Source of the DNA: Adineta vaga
Lineage: Eukaryota; Rotifera
Direction: 5' to 3'
Length of the DNA: 64,000 nucleotides
Assembly: GCA_021613535.1 (NCBI GenBank)
Contig: CP075496.1
Coordinates: 13,950,001-14,014,000, forward strand
Numbering within the stretch: position 1 is the first letter of the stretch; each line of letters opens with the position of its first letter. Shown here piece after piece: positions 11,601 through 25,300 of the stretch. A model generated the notes under the pieces. It made no database searches, was not told where the DNA came from, and saw only the letters and a program-made list of their open reading frames with translations. Both the position numbers and the translations under genes were made by a program.

Positions 11601-14600
11601 TTTGTGATTTATCTTTTCCAGTTACAGTTAAACCTAATGGAATTTGTAATGGATACCATTGTTCAATATATTGATTTCCAGTTATCGTTGATAAAGGAAT
11701 ATCAATATAACCAATTAAATCAACATCATGTCCATTGATTTGTTTTGGCTTTCGTCGTTCAATTTCTCGATAGATTTTACAACGAAGTTTCGAACAACCT
11801 GAATAATATTTCATTGAAATATATATGTATAAATAATAAATAAATAAAAGTTTATTTACCTTCAGGAATATCTTTAAATGTAAAATTTTCTCCCCAGAAA
11901 AGTATCTCTCGTCGTTCTTTACTCGTTGTTTTTCCATAAATATCATCATCAAGAAAGATTTTCACATAATATCTACAAAGACATTTAAATTAAGAAACAA
12001 AAAACAATTTGACAAACTAACTTTTTCTTCATGGGTAAACCTTTCGCTTCTAATATCCAAATATCCAATGAATTATCTGTTCGTAATCCATGTAGTTTTG
12101 TAATTGTTTCCAAAGATGTTTGTCGAAGATTATTGATTAATAAAGACGCTTCAGGTGAATATTGTTTTGAACGTAGATAATAATTTTTCTTCTCATTTTT
12201 ATTTCGAATTTCAATACATTGATAAGATGGAAAATGTTCATCTGTTTGTTCTGAAGAATTCGGTAAAATACTTGAATGTAAACGACGAATATGACAATTA
12301 TCGAGCATAATTTGATTCGGAATTGTTGTAGAAACTGATCCTAAGGAATTATTTGCAGATGGACCATTGAGAACGAAAAGAGATTCATGTGAACGAGATC
12401 GATTTGTTGGAATGTTACTAAATGAAGAAAGATTTTGAAGTGAAAAACGAGAGAAAAATAGATTCTTACTGAAGAGATGGAGATATTTGAGGATTATTTG
12501 GAGTTATTAATGGTTGTTGAAGACGTTTTTGTCGTTCAAGTTTTGTAACACTTTTTGTACGTTTTAGAGAATCAAGAGTGATATTTGGTGATGGTAAAGA
12601 TGTTTGATTATGATTAGATTTATTATGAGTCGATGAACGACCAAAAAAATATGAAAATTTTGTTTTAGATTGACGAGTTGATGCCGTGGTTGTTGAAGAT
12701 AAACGATCAGATAAAGAATCTATATACATCGAAGATAGAAGATGAAAGAGAAATTTATTCAGAAAAAGAAGAAGAAAAAAGGGAGTGGCTCTCGTAGGAG
12801 TTGAACCTGCAATCTTTTCATCTGAAGTCGAACGTCTTCGTCGACAAGGCCAACTTAGAAAAAGATAGATGAAAAAAAGAAATGAATTAATGGACCAATG
12901 CTGAACATGCTCAAAGGGAAGAAAGAGAGAGAAAAAAATATATATATATATAAGAAAAAAAGGAAAAGGCGACCCTGGCAGGATTCGAACCTGCAATCTT
13001 CTGATTCGAAGTCAGACGCCTTAGCCATTAGGCCACAAGGCCGATGTTCTACGCAAAAGTGAACTGTTGATTGAACTCGAGAAGAATTCTCTTGAAATGT
13101 TTTGGAAATGAAAAGGTCTATTGTTATTTAAATGTTTGATACTTTCTCAATGAGATACAATTTGAAATATCTTATTAACATACAATACTTAACGAACTTC
13201 TTAAATAATTCCTAACTTTCTTTTCTTTCGTGAATACGAAAAAGAAATCGGATTAATGAAAAGAGACAAGTGATTCTCTTCTACCTTGATTGACGAAATG
13301 AAATAGGAAGAGAAAGAGGTGAAAACTGAATGAAGGTTTACCTTGAACGAGCATTTGTTCACCTTCTCGAGTCATTTGTTAAAGAGTTAAAAAAAACGAT
13401 ACGAATGTGACAAATAGTCTTTGTTAAAGGTGTGTCATTTCTTCTCAATAACGGAAGTTCATATAAATGTACGGAAGAAAACGCCTTCGATAAATCTATG
13501 CTTTCACTATTGAAATCTAAACGAACCTTGATCATCATTAGGATCAAATTCTTCTTCTTCTATAATTGATACTCGTTGATGATAAATTGATGTTGAAAGA
13601 GAGATTTTCTCATTAGGATTTGTTGATGATGTCATCAGTTGATTATTAGATGCCCACTTCTTAAATAAATGTCGCATTTTATCTAATTTTTTATTGTTAG
13701 ACAACAACGATAATAATGACGCATTGAACAATCGATCGTATCTTTATATTTTTTTCCTCTCTAATACAAAACGAGACAATACAAGATAGATAGAGAGAGA
13801 GTGAATAAATATTCTCTCTTTCTTTCTCTTCTTCTCGATATGGTGGCTGTATAGTAATTGAAATGTAATCGGAATCGATCTGTAACATCGAACAATTATT
13901 ATAACACATATAGGCACGCGTATGTGCATATAAACACACACACACACACACACACGCCGTTGGGCTCCTAGTGATTATCATTCGACGCATATTGCGAATC
14001 GGTCGTTCTCTCATTTTTTTTTCTTTTTCTAGACAACCATATATTTAGATATGTATGTTTGGATAGACAAGTGGGATGAAATGCGGAACGATAATGTCTC
14101 TATCGAGAAAGAAGAGAAGAAAGTAGGATAATTTCTATTTAGATAACACATCAAAACAGATGTGAAGAAGAGAAATATTGTCGAATTGATTTAGCTATTA
14201 ATCAAATATAAGGTTCTCTGTTCGAAACTCATGTCCAGATTGCTATGATTTAATTCTTCTAGTTCATGTCTGAGCTTGTATGTATGATCGGAGTATGTCC
14301 TAGGACATATAAAACCCACCGGTCATCGTACAATGCGAAAGATCGATGACATGCCGAGAACGGTTGTATGAGCAATCTATCCTTTTATTTCATTCTCTCT
14401 CTCTCTTCATCATATTCATGTGATATTTCTCACTTATCCTTCTGTGTTATTTTCTCTTACTAGTTGATCCGATTATTAAATCTCGAGTTCTATTAGTTTG
14501 ATATGAGCAAGGCAAAACTGATATCTTTAAAGGTCATGATGATCATTAGGTTTTCTTTTTGTTAAAGTTTGCCTCATTAATATCCTACCCGTGAATGATG

Positions 14601-14895
14601 CATGTCGAATAGGATTCGATTGAATTGGATTATTATTCAATGGAGTTAACGTTGCTGTTTTATCCTCATTGGTTGTCGATGAAGAAAAAATAGCTTTAGA
14701 TAATGATGGTGACATATATTCTGATAATGATTGTAACATATAACTTGGTCGAAGAACATTAACAGATGAACGTCCAACAGGATTATTTGTTAATACTGAT
14801 GATGCACAAAGTGATGATGACGATGACGAAGATGTTGCTGAAGATGATAAGGATATCATTTCACTATTTAAATCGACAATTGGTGCTTGTTTCAT
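8700..14895 (-). CDS. SynGAP/DAB2IP/RASAL2-family Ras GTPase-activating protein
   Basis: Spliced minus-strand gene. The common exons run from 12719 to the stop at 8700. In order: a SynGAP-type [14 protein letters not shown] segment; a degenerate PH region ([12 protein letters not shown]); a C2 domain ([52 protein letters not shown]); then the RasGAP domain with the arginine-finger segment [17 protein letters not shown] and the structural motif [19 protein letters not shown]. After this come a His-rich and poly-Asp/poly-Gln linker and a C-terminal Arg/Glu-rich coiled coil ending LSHLEHEIR. The family turns off Ras/Rap by stimulating GTP hydrolysis at membranes and synapses. Arg finger and FLR motif are both present, so it should be active. 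Three candidate first exons exist (14895-14589, 13677-13527, 13375-13342), all able to join 12719 in frame. Exon joins 12719-12470, 12417-12022 and 11972 onward were checked for phase; later joins were read less exactly. Confidence 0.88.
9625..9650 (-). repeat. Poly-Gln-coding trinucleotide tract in RasGAP
   Basis: A run of ttg/ctg triplets on the plus strand, encoding about eight consecutive Gln on the minus strand within the disordered linker of the RasGAP gene. Confidence 0.85.
9779..9831 (-). repeat. Poly-Asp/poly-Gln-coding tract in RasGAP
   Basis: Adjacent (ttg)n and (atc)n triplet runs, read on the minus strand as six consecutive Asp followed by eight Gln. Likely length-variable. Confidence 0.85.
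12785..12851 (-). pseudogene. Decayed tRNA-Arg copy
   Basis: On the minus strand this starts ggccttgt like the intact tRNA about 115 bases upstream and shares the run aagattgcaggttc of the variable and T arm. The D arm is shortened by about six bases, the anticodon stem is mispaired and the acceptor strands no longer match. It is a degenerate duplicate inside the RasGAP first intron. Confidence 0.7.
12970..13042 (-). tRNA. tRNA-Arg (anticodon TCG)
   Basis: 73 nt, intronless. The acceptor strands ggccttg and cagggtc pair over seven positions with two G-U pairs. The anticodon stem tctga/tcaga encloses loop cttcgaa, giving TCG. Box A is tggcctaatgg and box B is ggttcgaatcc. A T-rich stretch suitable for pol III termination lies just downstream on the minus strand. 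It sits in the common first intron of the RasGAP gene, on the same strand as its host, downstream of all three candidate first exons. Confidence 0.95.
13934..13955. repeat. CA microsatellite
   Basis: Pure ac dinucleotide run within a 5' intron or upstream region of the RasGAP gene. Confidence 0.9.
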
Positions 14896-16310
14896 TGATT
14901 GAACATACTAAAAGTATTATTTGATAGTTTATGAAAGAAGAGAAGAGAAAAAGAAAAAAAGGTGAAAATCATTCATCTATTTTTAAAAGAATTCTCTCTC
15001 GGTTTTCTTTTCGATTTCATAATCATCATCAAACAAATGAAAAGAAGAGAAAAAAAACTCCGACCGGAAGTTCAGATCAATTTACGTTATGTCCATTAGT
15101 TTTTTTTTCTTTTATTGATCAGTTCAATTTACCATTTGGTACTCATTCTAATCGTGTGCAGATATACAAATGAATAGGAGAAGGAAGAAAAAAAGAACTA
15201 GTTCTATCAGAGAATACATACGAACAAACATTCTATTTATGTGTGCCTATGTCTCCCACGCACTTACGCATGTGCAAGCTGCTCGATGCGATGATATGTA
15301 GCATAGCACACGGATGAAATATCGACATCAGTTGATGGACATACATAACAGAAGAAAAGAATTGATGGAAGGTCAATTTACTCGTACTAGTTTTCTAGTT
15401 GATGAGCTCAGTCAGTCAGTCATTCAATGTTTATCCAAATAAGAAAGAAAAATTCTACATACGTCATTGGAATAGAATGTCAATGTATGTTTTATTCGAT
15501 CGAATTCCAAATATTTTCGAATCCAATTTCGTTCATCATCGAGATTATCTTTAGAAAGAAAAAAAAAGTTCATAAAAGAAAAAGTTTATTCTTTCAATCG
15601 ACTTACTCGATACATCGAACCAAGCATAAATTTGTTGAGATGAATCATTCTTCATTGTTTTCTTTTCTTGAGATTTATTAGTAGAATGTATTCAACATAT
15701 CTGACGTTAAATTTGATCAATGGAAAGTAATTCAAATCTCGATTCAATACAAAAGAATGAATGACATATCTATAAAAGAACAACAATTCATTGCTAAAGT
15801 TATGTGTCAATATGTAATCGATATATTTGCTATTTAAATCGAATGATTCGCTTTCTTTTGACATAATAAACAAAATACAAACTTCAAACTATAATTGCAT
15901 GTTGTTTTCTCTTAACTAAATAGAAAAGAAATATTAATGCTTCGTTGATCAAACGAGCAGAAAAAAAGAAAAAAAAGAAACTGTAGACAGTCATAATCGT
16001 TCTGTGTTCTGTTTTTTTCTTTTTGTATGTACATATAACATAGGATCTATTTATTTATTCTCTTTTTTATTTGTCTTTTTTTAACCAATCGAATTTAAGA
16101 GAAAATCCTTTAAGAAAAAATTTTAGGAATTCATTTATTTAAAAAAATGATATGTTCGAAAGTTTTTATTGAAAAAATTTTTTGAAAAATATCCATGATG
16201 TCGCTAGTAGTTAGACAAGAAAGGATCGGATATGTAATGCTGGTTTTTACCGAATAATTTTCTTTGGATCGAAGAGAATTCATTTCGTAAAAAAACGTAC
16301 TAAGATTAGA
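14896..16310. other. Divergent intergenic region (RasGAP / midasin)
   Basis: About 1.4 kb between two genes transcribed away from each other, so it presumably holds both promoters. It has A/T homopolymers. Open frames at 14931-15173, 15427-15681, 15652-15873 and 16131-16337 look like noise (Lys/Phe/Ile-rich, no recognisable domain). Confidence 0.5.
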
Positions 16311-19300
16311 ATGGATATTGATTGTGAACATCATCAAATTTTACTTTCAATTATTCAACAAATACCAGAATTAAATCAAGATTTACAACCATTTCTTCAA
16401 ACAGTAAAATTGAGAAAGATAGAGAATAAATTATGAATATATTCTTGATTTTTTTTTCAGGAGAAATGGTCTCGAGATAAACGACATTTATTGATTAATC
16501 TTCTTGTTCAACAATTATTAAAAAATGATTCGTTAACATCGACATTTTATGAACAAATTCAAAGATTATTTCCGAAATATTTCATTGCATTTATTCATCG
16601 ACTTTCTACTGCGGTGAATTTTTCAAATAAAATAACAAATCATATATCAATTAAACAAAGATTTCTTGTTTTACTTGCACAAATTCTTCCAGATTATCCT
16701 TCATTACATACGTAAGAAATCATTTCTCTTTTTCTTCATCATTAGAAAATCTTTCATTGAATAGAATAACAGAAGATCATCTTCTATTAACTGATACATC
16801 ATTAATTGAATGGAAAGAAGAAAGTCCGAAAAAGAAATCGAAATATGTAAGAGAAAAAAAAGTTGTCAAAGCAAAATTTTCAATTATGTTTTTCAGAAAA
16901 TCAATCCAATGAATGAAGATATTTATTTACTTCTTGCTACACTTCGATTATTATTATTATCGAATTCAAAAAATCATCTAATACGTTCATGGAAATGGAA
17001 TTCACTTTGTTATTATCTATCAAATCAAGACGATGAAGATATTAAATGGTTTGTTGATATAAAAATTCCAAATTCTATTCATTCAATTCTCTCTTTAGGT
17101 TAGCCTTTCTCTGCTTATCAATTGTATTCAATATGTCATCAGATCAACAAGATATTTATCGACCAAATGTGTCAAATCGAACTATATTCAGGTAATAGAT
17201 TTTTAATTAAGAACAAAAAGAGGATTAAAATATTAGAAATCGTCATTTTTTCTATTTTCTTTTTTTAGAATCTTTGAATTACTCCATCCTAAACCTAGTC
17301 TTCGAATAGCTTCATTTTCCTGTGATAAACTATTTTTCAATGATGATTTTAAAAAGCGTACAGTATTCATCGGTGATATTCCGCTATCAAAATACAATCT
17401 TGATAAAAAATTTGATTCTATTTTACCATCAATTCAATTAACACATACATCAACAATTGAAAAATGTTTACGTGAAATTGCATTGAGTGTATCATTGAAT
17501 TGGACAACATTGATTTATAGTTCGATTAGTAATGGAAAAACTTTAATTGTTGAATATATTGCCGAACAAATCGGCAAACGTTTGATTAAAATTCAATGCT
17601 CAGATCATATGGATAGTAAAGTAATATCAAGTTTTTTTTCTTTTTCGAAACAATTTTATGGGTTTTTGTTTCTTCTTTCTATTAGGTTTTGTTAGGTACA
17701 TATCAATGTACGGATAAACCTGGAGAATTTCTTTGGACACCTGGTTTACTTGTTGAAGTAAAGAATAATTGAAGATGAAGAGTTTTGTTTTCTTATGAAA
17801 GATTTTTTTAGGCAACATCGGAGGGTCATTGGTTATTGATGGAAGATATTGATGCAGCTAGTTCAGATGTTTTATCAACAATTAAAAGTTTAATTGAAAT
17901 GAAAACAATTGGACATGGAACAATTTCACCTGATTTTCGTCTGTTTTTAACACAACGGTTTGTATGAAAATGAATTTTTCTTGAATTATCTTTCATTCTT
18001 TTCTCTCTCTCTCTAGTGATACAGGAGTTCCTGTTCAATCGAATGAATTAATTCATTTGTTAAAAAGTGTCTTCTGTGTTGTTATTCCATCCTATTCCGA
18101 TTCTGAAATCATTCAAGTAATACTTCTTGAAAATTACGAATTCTTTTATCGATTTTTCTTCGAATATTTAGATTATGGAAAATCTTCCTATATGGAATAA
18201 TGATTTACAATTATTTCAATTGAAATTATTTCGATTATATCAATCACTACAGAATACAAAAGGATCTATTCATACTCGTTTAGTAACTCTACGGTAAATT
18301 TTGATTTTGAAAAAGAAATAAAAATTCCTTCAAACTTTTCTTTTCTTAGTGATCTATTAAAATGTTGTCATCGATTATCAAGTTTATCTATTTCATTATC
18401 AATTCATCGACAAATAGCATTTCATGATGTCTTAGATTGTTTTGCATCGTTTTTAATGAAAGCAAATCGTTTAGAACATATTCATTCAGTTGGAACTTTA
18501 TTCAATATGAATAATCAAGAAGTAAGATAACGAAATGAAAAAGTTTTGTTTAATCGATTCATAAATTTTTAGGCTGAATTTTTTGCAATGAAATCACTTC
18601 CAGAATTCGATGAACATGATCCACAATATTTCTCAATTGGACATGTGAAATTAGAAATTCAAAAGAAGTAACAAAATACTAAAGAATGCGATTTTTTCGA
18701 AATGAAATTTTATTCATTTAGAAATTCATCAATTCAACAACAATATTGTTTTGCTAAAACTCGAATAGCAATGTTTATACTTGAACGAATTGCACGATGT
18801 GTTCAAATGAATGAACCAGTTCTACTTTGTGGTGAAACTGGTATGATATTCAAATCAAGTTTTTCGTAATTAAATAACTTCGAATTCTATTTTAGGTTGT
18901 GGAAAAACAACATTAGTTCAATATTTAGCACAAAAAACTGGTAGGAAAAAAGATTTTTTTTAATGTAAATCAAACGAAGAAAGTTCTGTGCTGTTTTTTT
19001 GTTCTCAGGAAATCGTCTTCATGTAATTAATTTAAGTCAACAGAGTGATGCAGTGGATTTACTTGGTGGTTATAAACCATTTGATTCGTTGTTATTATTA
19101 AAACAAATCTATCGAGATTTTACAATTGAACAAACAACGAATGATTATATTGATGAAATTCAAGTAAAAAAAAACAAATGTTTAAAGAAAAGAAAGAATT
19201 TCATTTGTTTTTCTTTATTTTTAGAAATCAATTCAATCAAAACGATATAAAGAAGCGATTAAATCAATGATTAAATATACAGATAAAACATCACCATTAA

Positions 19301-22300
19301 GAAATCAATTGATTAAATTACGAGATTCATTTAAATTAAAATCAAAATCGGCATTAATCTTTCGATTTCTTGAAGTAAAATCAAAGAGAAAAATGAAATA
19401 ACGAACAAATTTTTCTTTATCTAGGGTTCATTGGTTCAAGCATTACGAAATGGTGATTGGATTTTATTAGATGAAATTAATTTAGCTTCATCCGAAACAC
19501 TTCAATTACTTAGTGGAATATTAGAAAGTGAATATGGAACTATTTGGCTTGCAGAACGAGGGTAAAAATCAATTTAATTTATTTAAATAATCAACATATG
19601 ATTTGTAGAGATAAACAACCAATTGTTCGTCATAAAAATTTTCGTTTATTTGGTTGTATGAATCCTGCATCGGATGTTGGAAAACGTGATATTCCAATTG
19701 GTATTCGAAATCGGTAGGTTTTTTTTTTAAAAATGTTAAGAATTTCGATATTCATTTTGTCTTTCTAGTTTTACTGAATTATATGTTGATGAATGTGATG
19801 ATCGATCAGAATATACAATTATTGTTGATAAATATCTCAATCAAACAAGTATTCCTAAAGAATATATCGATCGTATTGTGACGTTTTATATTGATATTCA
19901 AATGAAAGTTAAGAATTTCTTCTTAACTTCATCATCAACATCAAATAATCGAATAGCAGTTACGTATAGGTAAATAAAAAGAAGAGTTTTATTCGAAAAG
20001 ATCTATTTTTGTTTGTTTTAGTTTGAGAACATTATGTCGAGCATTGAGATATGTTGCAACAACAAATTGGTCTGGAAAATCATATACTCGAGCGTTATTT
20101 GAAGTAAAACGATGAGTTTTTTTTTCACTTTGTATGATGAATTGTTTTATTTTTTCTTTTAGGGATTCTGTTTGAGTTTTTTTAGTCAATTAGATCGATC
20201 GTATTATCATGATGTTCAAAAATTAATTCATCAAATTATTTTACGTATGTTGATAAATTTGAATTATAAATCAATTTCTTTGTTTTCTAGAAGATAAAAC
20301 ATCGATTGTATCGCTGGTAAAAACGACTCAAATGGTTCTTTCTCATGATAATGCGAAAAAATACATTGAAATTCATAAATATTTCATTTTAAAAGGTGAT
20401 CAAACACTTCATCGAAATGAAAATTACATCTTCACACCAACTGTTACTGAAAATCTCATTAATATCATTCGTGTTCTTTCCGCTAAATCTTATCCAGTTC
20501 TTCTTCAAGGTGAAACATCTGTTGGTAAAACCTCTCTCATTCATTGGTTAGCATCAACAACTGGAAATAAATGTCTTCGAATCAATAATCATGAACATAC
20601 TGATCTTTCAGAATATCTCGGTACCTATACATGTTCATCAACAACTGGTCAATTAATCTTTCAAGATGGTCCATTAATCAAAGCGATGCGTTTTGGTTGG
20701 TGGATTATTCTTGATGAATTAAATTTAGCATCAAGTGATATATTAGAAGCATTGAATCGTTTATTAGATGATAATCGACAATTATATTTAAGTGAAACAA
20801 ATGAATTAATCAATGCACATGAACGTTTTCAATTATTTGCAACACAAAATCCTGCTGGTGAACAATATGCCGGACGAAAACGTCTTTCACGAGCTTTTCG
20901 AAATCGATTTATTGAATTACATTTTGATAATTTACCTCAAAATGAATTAGAAATAATCATAGAAAAAAAATGTCAATTACCCAAATCATATTCGAAATTA
21001 TTAATACAAACAATGATTGATTTACAAAAATATCGTTCACAAAAAGGCATTTTTTCGGGTAAATCAAGTTTAATTACATTGAGAGATCTTTTTCGTTGGG
21101 CACAACGATATACAAAATATGAAAATAAATGTGAAAATTACAAACAATTCTTAGCTGAACATGGATATTTATTATTAGCTGGACGAGCGAGAAATTTAGA
21201 AGATAGAAATTTTATTAAGAATATTATTGAAAAACATTTCTGTGAAAAGACAATGAATATTGATGAAGATATTCTTTTTGGTGAAGAAGGAAGTTCATTT
21301 TCTACAAGTGAAATATGGAAAACTATTCAAAATAATAATCATTTAAAACATATTGTATGGACACAACCATTAAGACGATTAGCTATTCTTTGTGCTTTAT
21401 GTGTACAATTTGATGAACCAGCATTATTAGTTGGAGAAACTGGGTATGTAGAAATTTTGAAATGTTTTGAAAAGATTAGTCTTTGTACTTTTGTAGATGT
21501 GGTAAAACAACTATTTGTGAAATTTTATCGAAAATTAATGGACAAAAATTGTATACAGTTAATTGTCATACGACGACTGAAAGTGCTGATTTTCTTGGTA
21601 GTATTCGTCCTGTTCGTCGACATGAACAAAATTCGAAATCTGATGAAAATCAAGGTTTATTTGAATGGCAAGATGGTGCATTAGTTTGTTCAATGAAAGA
21701 TGGTGGACTTTTTCTTATTGATGAAATCTCTCTTGCGGATGATAGTGTTCTCGAACGATTAAATAGTGTTCTTGAACCGGAAAAAGAATTAGTTTTAGCG
21801 GAAAAAGGTTACAATAACGATGATCAACATATTGATATTATTAAAGCACATGAAAAATTTCGATTAGTGGCAACAATGAATCCTGGTGGTGATTTTGGCA
21901 AAAAAGAGGTTTGATTATTTTTATTCATAAAATTTCACTATTTTGATAATATTTATTTAGCTTTCACCAGCATTACGAAATCGTTTTACAGAAATTTGGT
22001 GTACACCAAGTGAATCAATTGAAGATTTCTCTTCTATTATCGTTCATAATTTAACTTTAAATGAAAAAATTCACCGAGAACAATGTGCCAAACTTATGTG
22101 TGATTTTATTCAATATCTTCGAACTATTCAAACAACAAAACGGTAAAAACAATTTTTCAAGAAATATTTAAACTTAATTTTCTGAATATTTTTAGTATTT
22201 TAATAACAGTTCGTGATTTACTTAGTTGGATATCTTTCATCAATTTAAATCCAAATCATTGGCATTTTTCTTATGAACATGGGGCTTATTTAGTTTTTAT

Positions 22301-25300
22301 TGATGCTATGGATTCTTCATCTGTATTAAAACAACAAACAATGGAATTTCTTACGAATCAACAAAAAGAAAATTCAATTGTTTCAGAACAAACTCAATTC
22401 AATGAAAATCATTTGACATTCGGTTCATATTCAATTCCACGTGGACCCATAGTTTATAATGAAAAAGAAAGTTATAGTTTTAAAGCACCAACAACATTAG
22501 CCAATATTCAACGTTTATTACGTGCAATGCAATTAACAAATAAACCAATTTTAATTGAAGGAAGTCCTGGTGTTGGTAAAACAAGTTTAGTTATTGCTTT
22601 AGCTCAATTAGCTGGATATTCTTATATAAGAATTAATTTATCCGAACAAACAGATATTAGTGATCTGTTCGGTTCTGATTTACCCGATGTAGAAAGTGGA
22701 CAAGCTGGAAAATTTAAATGGCATGATGGACCTTTATTAACAGCAATTAAAAATAATCAATGGATTATTCTTGATGAAGTAAGAGATTTGAAATTGTCTT
22801 CGAACTATTTTTTATGTGAGACAAAAGTATCATTCGATCTTAGATTAGAAAAAAAGATATAACCACAATACATTTAAATTATACTCATCGGATATCATGC
22901 ATAGAGAAATTAGGTCAAACTTAGAAACATTTGTGCTTCGTTTGAATGTGACGTTAAGGAATTTTAAACAATATTCATTTGAAAATATCTTAGAAAGGAA
23001 ACATGATTATTACTACAATCATCTTCTTGAAAGTAACTGGTTGCTTCGATATTCTAAGATTATTTCTAAATAATATAAACTAAAATAATTCTCTCGTTTT
23101 CTTTTCTAGCTCAATTTAGCCAATCAATCGGTATTAGAAGGATTAAATGCTTGTTTAGATCATCGTGGTGAAATCTATATTCCTGAATTAAATCGAACAT
23201 TTTATATTCATGATAAACAATCATCTGTTCCATTACGTATATTTGCTTGTCAAAATCCTTATGGTCAAGTTAGTGGACGAAAAGGTTTACCAAAATCATT
23301 TATAAATCGTTTTACAACAATTTATTTTTCTGTTTTGGAACGAATTGATTTAAAAATCATTTGTCAACAATTGTATGAAGAAATTCGTGAAGAAATTTTA
23401 GACAAAATGTTAAATTTCAATGAAAAACTTCAAGAAGAATTCAATTCCAATCAATGGGATTTTAATTTACGTGATCTATTAAAATGGTGTCAAATGTTTA
23501 ATGAAGAGAATAGCAAAGCATTTGACCTGATTTATGTTAAACGAATGAGAACAACGAAAGATCGAGAAAAAATTCAAGAAATTTATCAACAAACAACTGG
23601 TTGGAATATTCAACCGATTGAAATCGATTTTAAAATGACTTCGAAAATCTTACAGGTAAACATATATAATCAGAAAAGTAGAGTATGAGTAGATAGCACT
23701 GTTGAATCTAAAATGATTTGCACAAAAATTTCGGACGTTTATAAAAACGGTCGAAATTTATATATTAACATAAAATCGATCACTCAACAAACGCCTAGGA
23801 AATTTCAAATAATAGCATCGATAGATTTTAAGTAAAGATGTACTTTAATATTCAGAATATTCTAATTTATATTGAGAATTAAAACAATAGAAGTGATTCG
23901 GTTCATTTGTGTTCATTTTCATTCTATTTCGATCAAGTATTTATAAATCATCTAATATCGGACTCAACAATGATAGATAATCGTGAGAATATTTAATCAT
24001 TGAAAGTTCTTCCTTCTTACTTTAAGTATTTCGGTACATCTTTAAATTTCTTCATTTAAAATTCATTTAGATTGGTTCAACTCAATGGTCTCGTGAATCG
24101 ATTCGTCTTCCAACTTTATCATTAACTCATCCACTTTTATTATTACGTCATCAATTATCAAATCTTTCATCAATATTTGAATGTTTATCCTTATCATGGC
24201 CAATTCTTCTCGTTGGTCCATCTTCTCGTTCATCCAAATCAACATTAATTCATTTATTATCATGTTTATGTGGACATCAATGTCATACGTTTGAACTTAA
24301 CTCTGCGATTGATACAAACGAATTATTAGGAAATTATGAACAATTTAATTTTCAACAATATGCTAAATATCATTTAGATTTATTAAAACATGAATATTTT
24401 CAAAAAAATCAAAGGAATCTTTCCAATGAAATCAATTATGAAAATCAATTGATTACAATTGAATATTTAAATGAATTAAAAGAATATTTTCCATCGGATG
24501 AAATTGAGAAATTAATTTCAAAATATTCTCAAGAACAACATTTCGTTTGGATTGAATCGATTTTAATCCGTTCAATGAAACAAGGCGATTGGTTAATTTT
24601 AGAGAGTGTTAATCAATGTTCATTAAGTGTTTTAGATCGTTTAAATTCATTATTAGAACCAAATGGACAATTGATATTGAATGAAGGTGGCGGACAAGGT
24701 TCAGTAATAAAACCACATAAAAATTTTCGTCTAATCTTAACAATGGATCCGAAACAAGGCAATGGAGAAATTTCACGAGCAATGAGAAATCGTTGTTGTG
24801 AAATTTATATTGATGATCAACAAAATGAAAATATTTATGATATGAAAGAATTAATTCAATCGTGTCAAATTTATCAAGATAAACAACAAGAAGATTTTCG
24901 ACAAATTCATCGAATACTTTCTCAAAAAGGTAAGATTCATTTGAAAGAAATATCTCTTTGTTAAATACGAACAGATCAATGTAGTCCAAAACAATTGTTA
25001 GAAAAAGAATAGAGATCGATTCAGTCTTACCGAATTTTATGTTAGAATAAGAGAAGTTTGGTATTCAATTTAAGAATGTTTTTGTCAACGAGAGAATGTC
25101 CGACATTTATGTCATTGTCCATTAGTCACGAATTACCTTCTCATTGGAACTCATTTTAACCGATAGATGATCTAAAAACTTGATTATCTATTTTAGTTTC
25201 AACATTTGCTTATCATAATTTAATCCGTGCTTGTTTATTATACAATGAATTATCTCATTCATCAACTGATCCATTTCGTATATCAATCAAAACAGCTTAT

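Noticed and set aside
12466-12996. 176-residue minus-strand frame
   Set aside because: Only its last part (from 12719) is RasGAP coding; the first part reads through the tRNA and its decayed copy.
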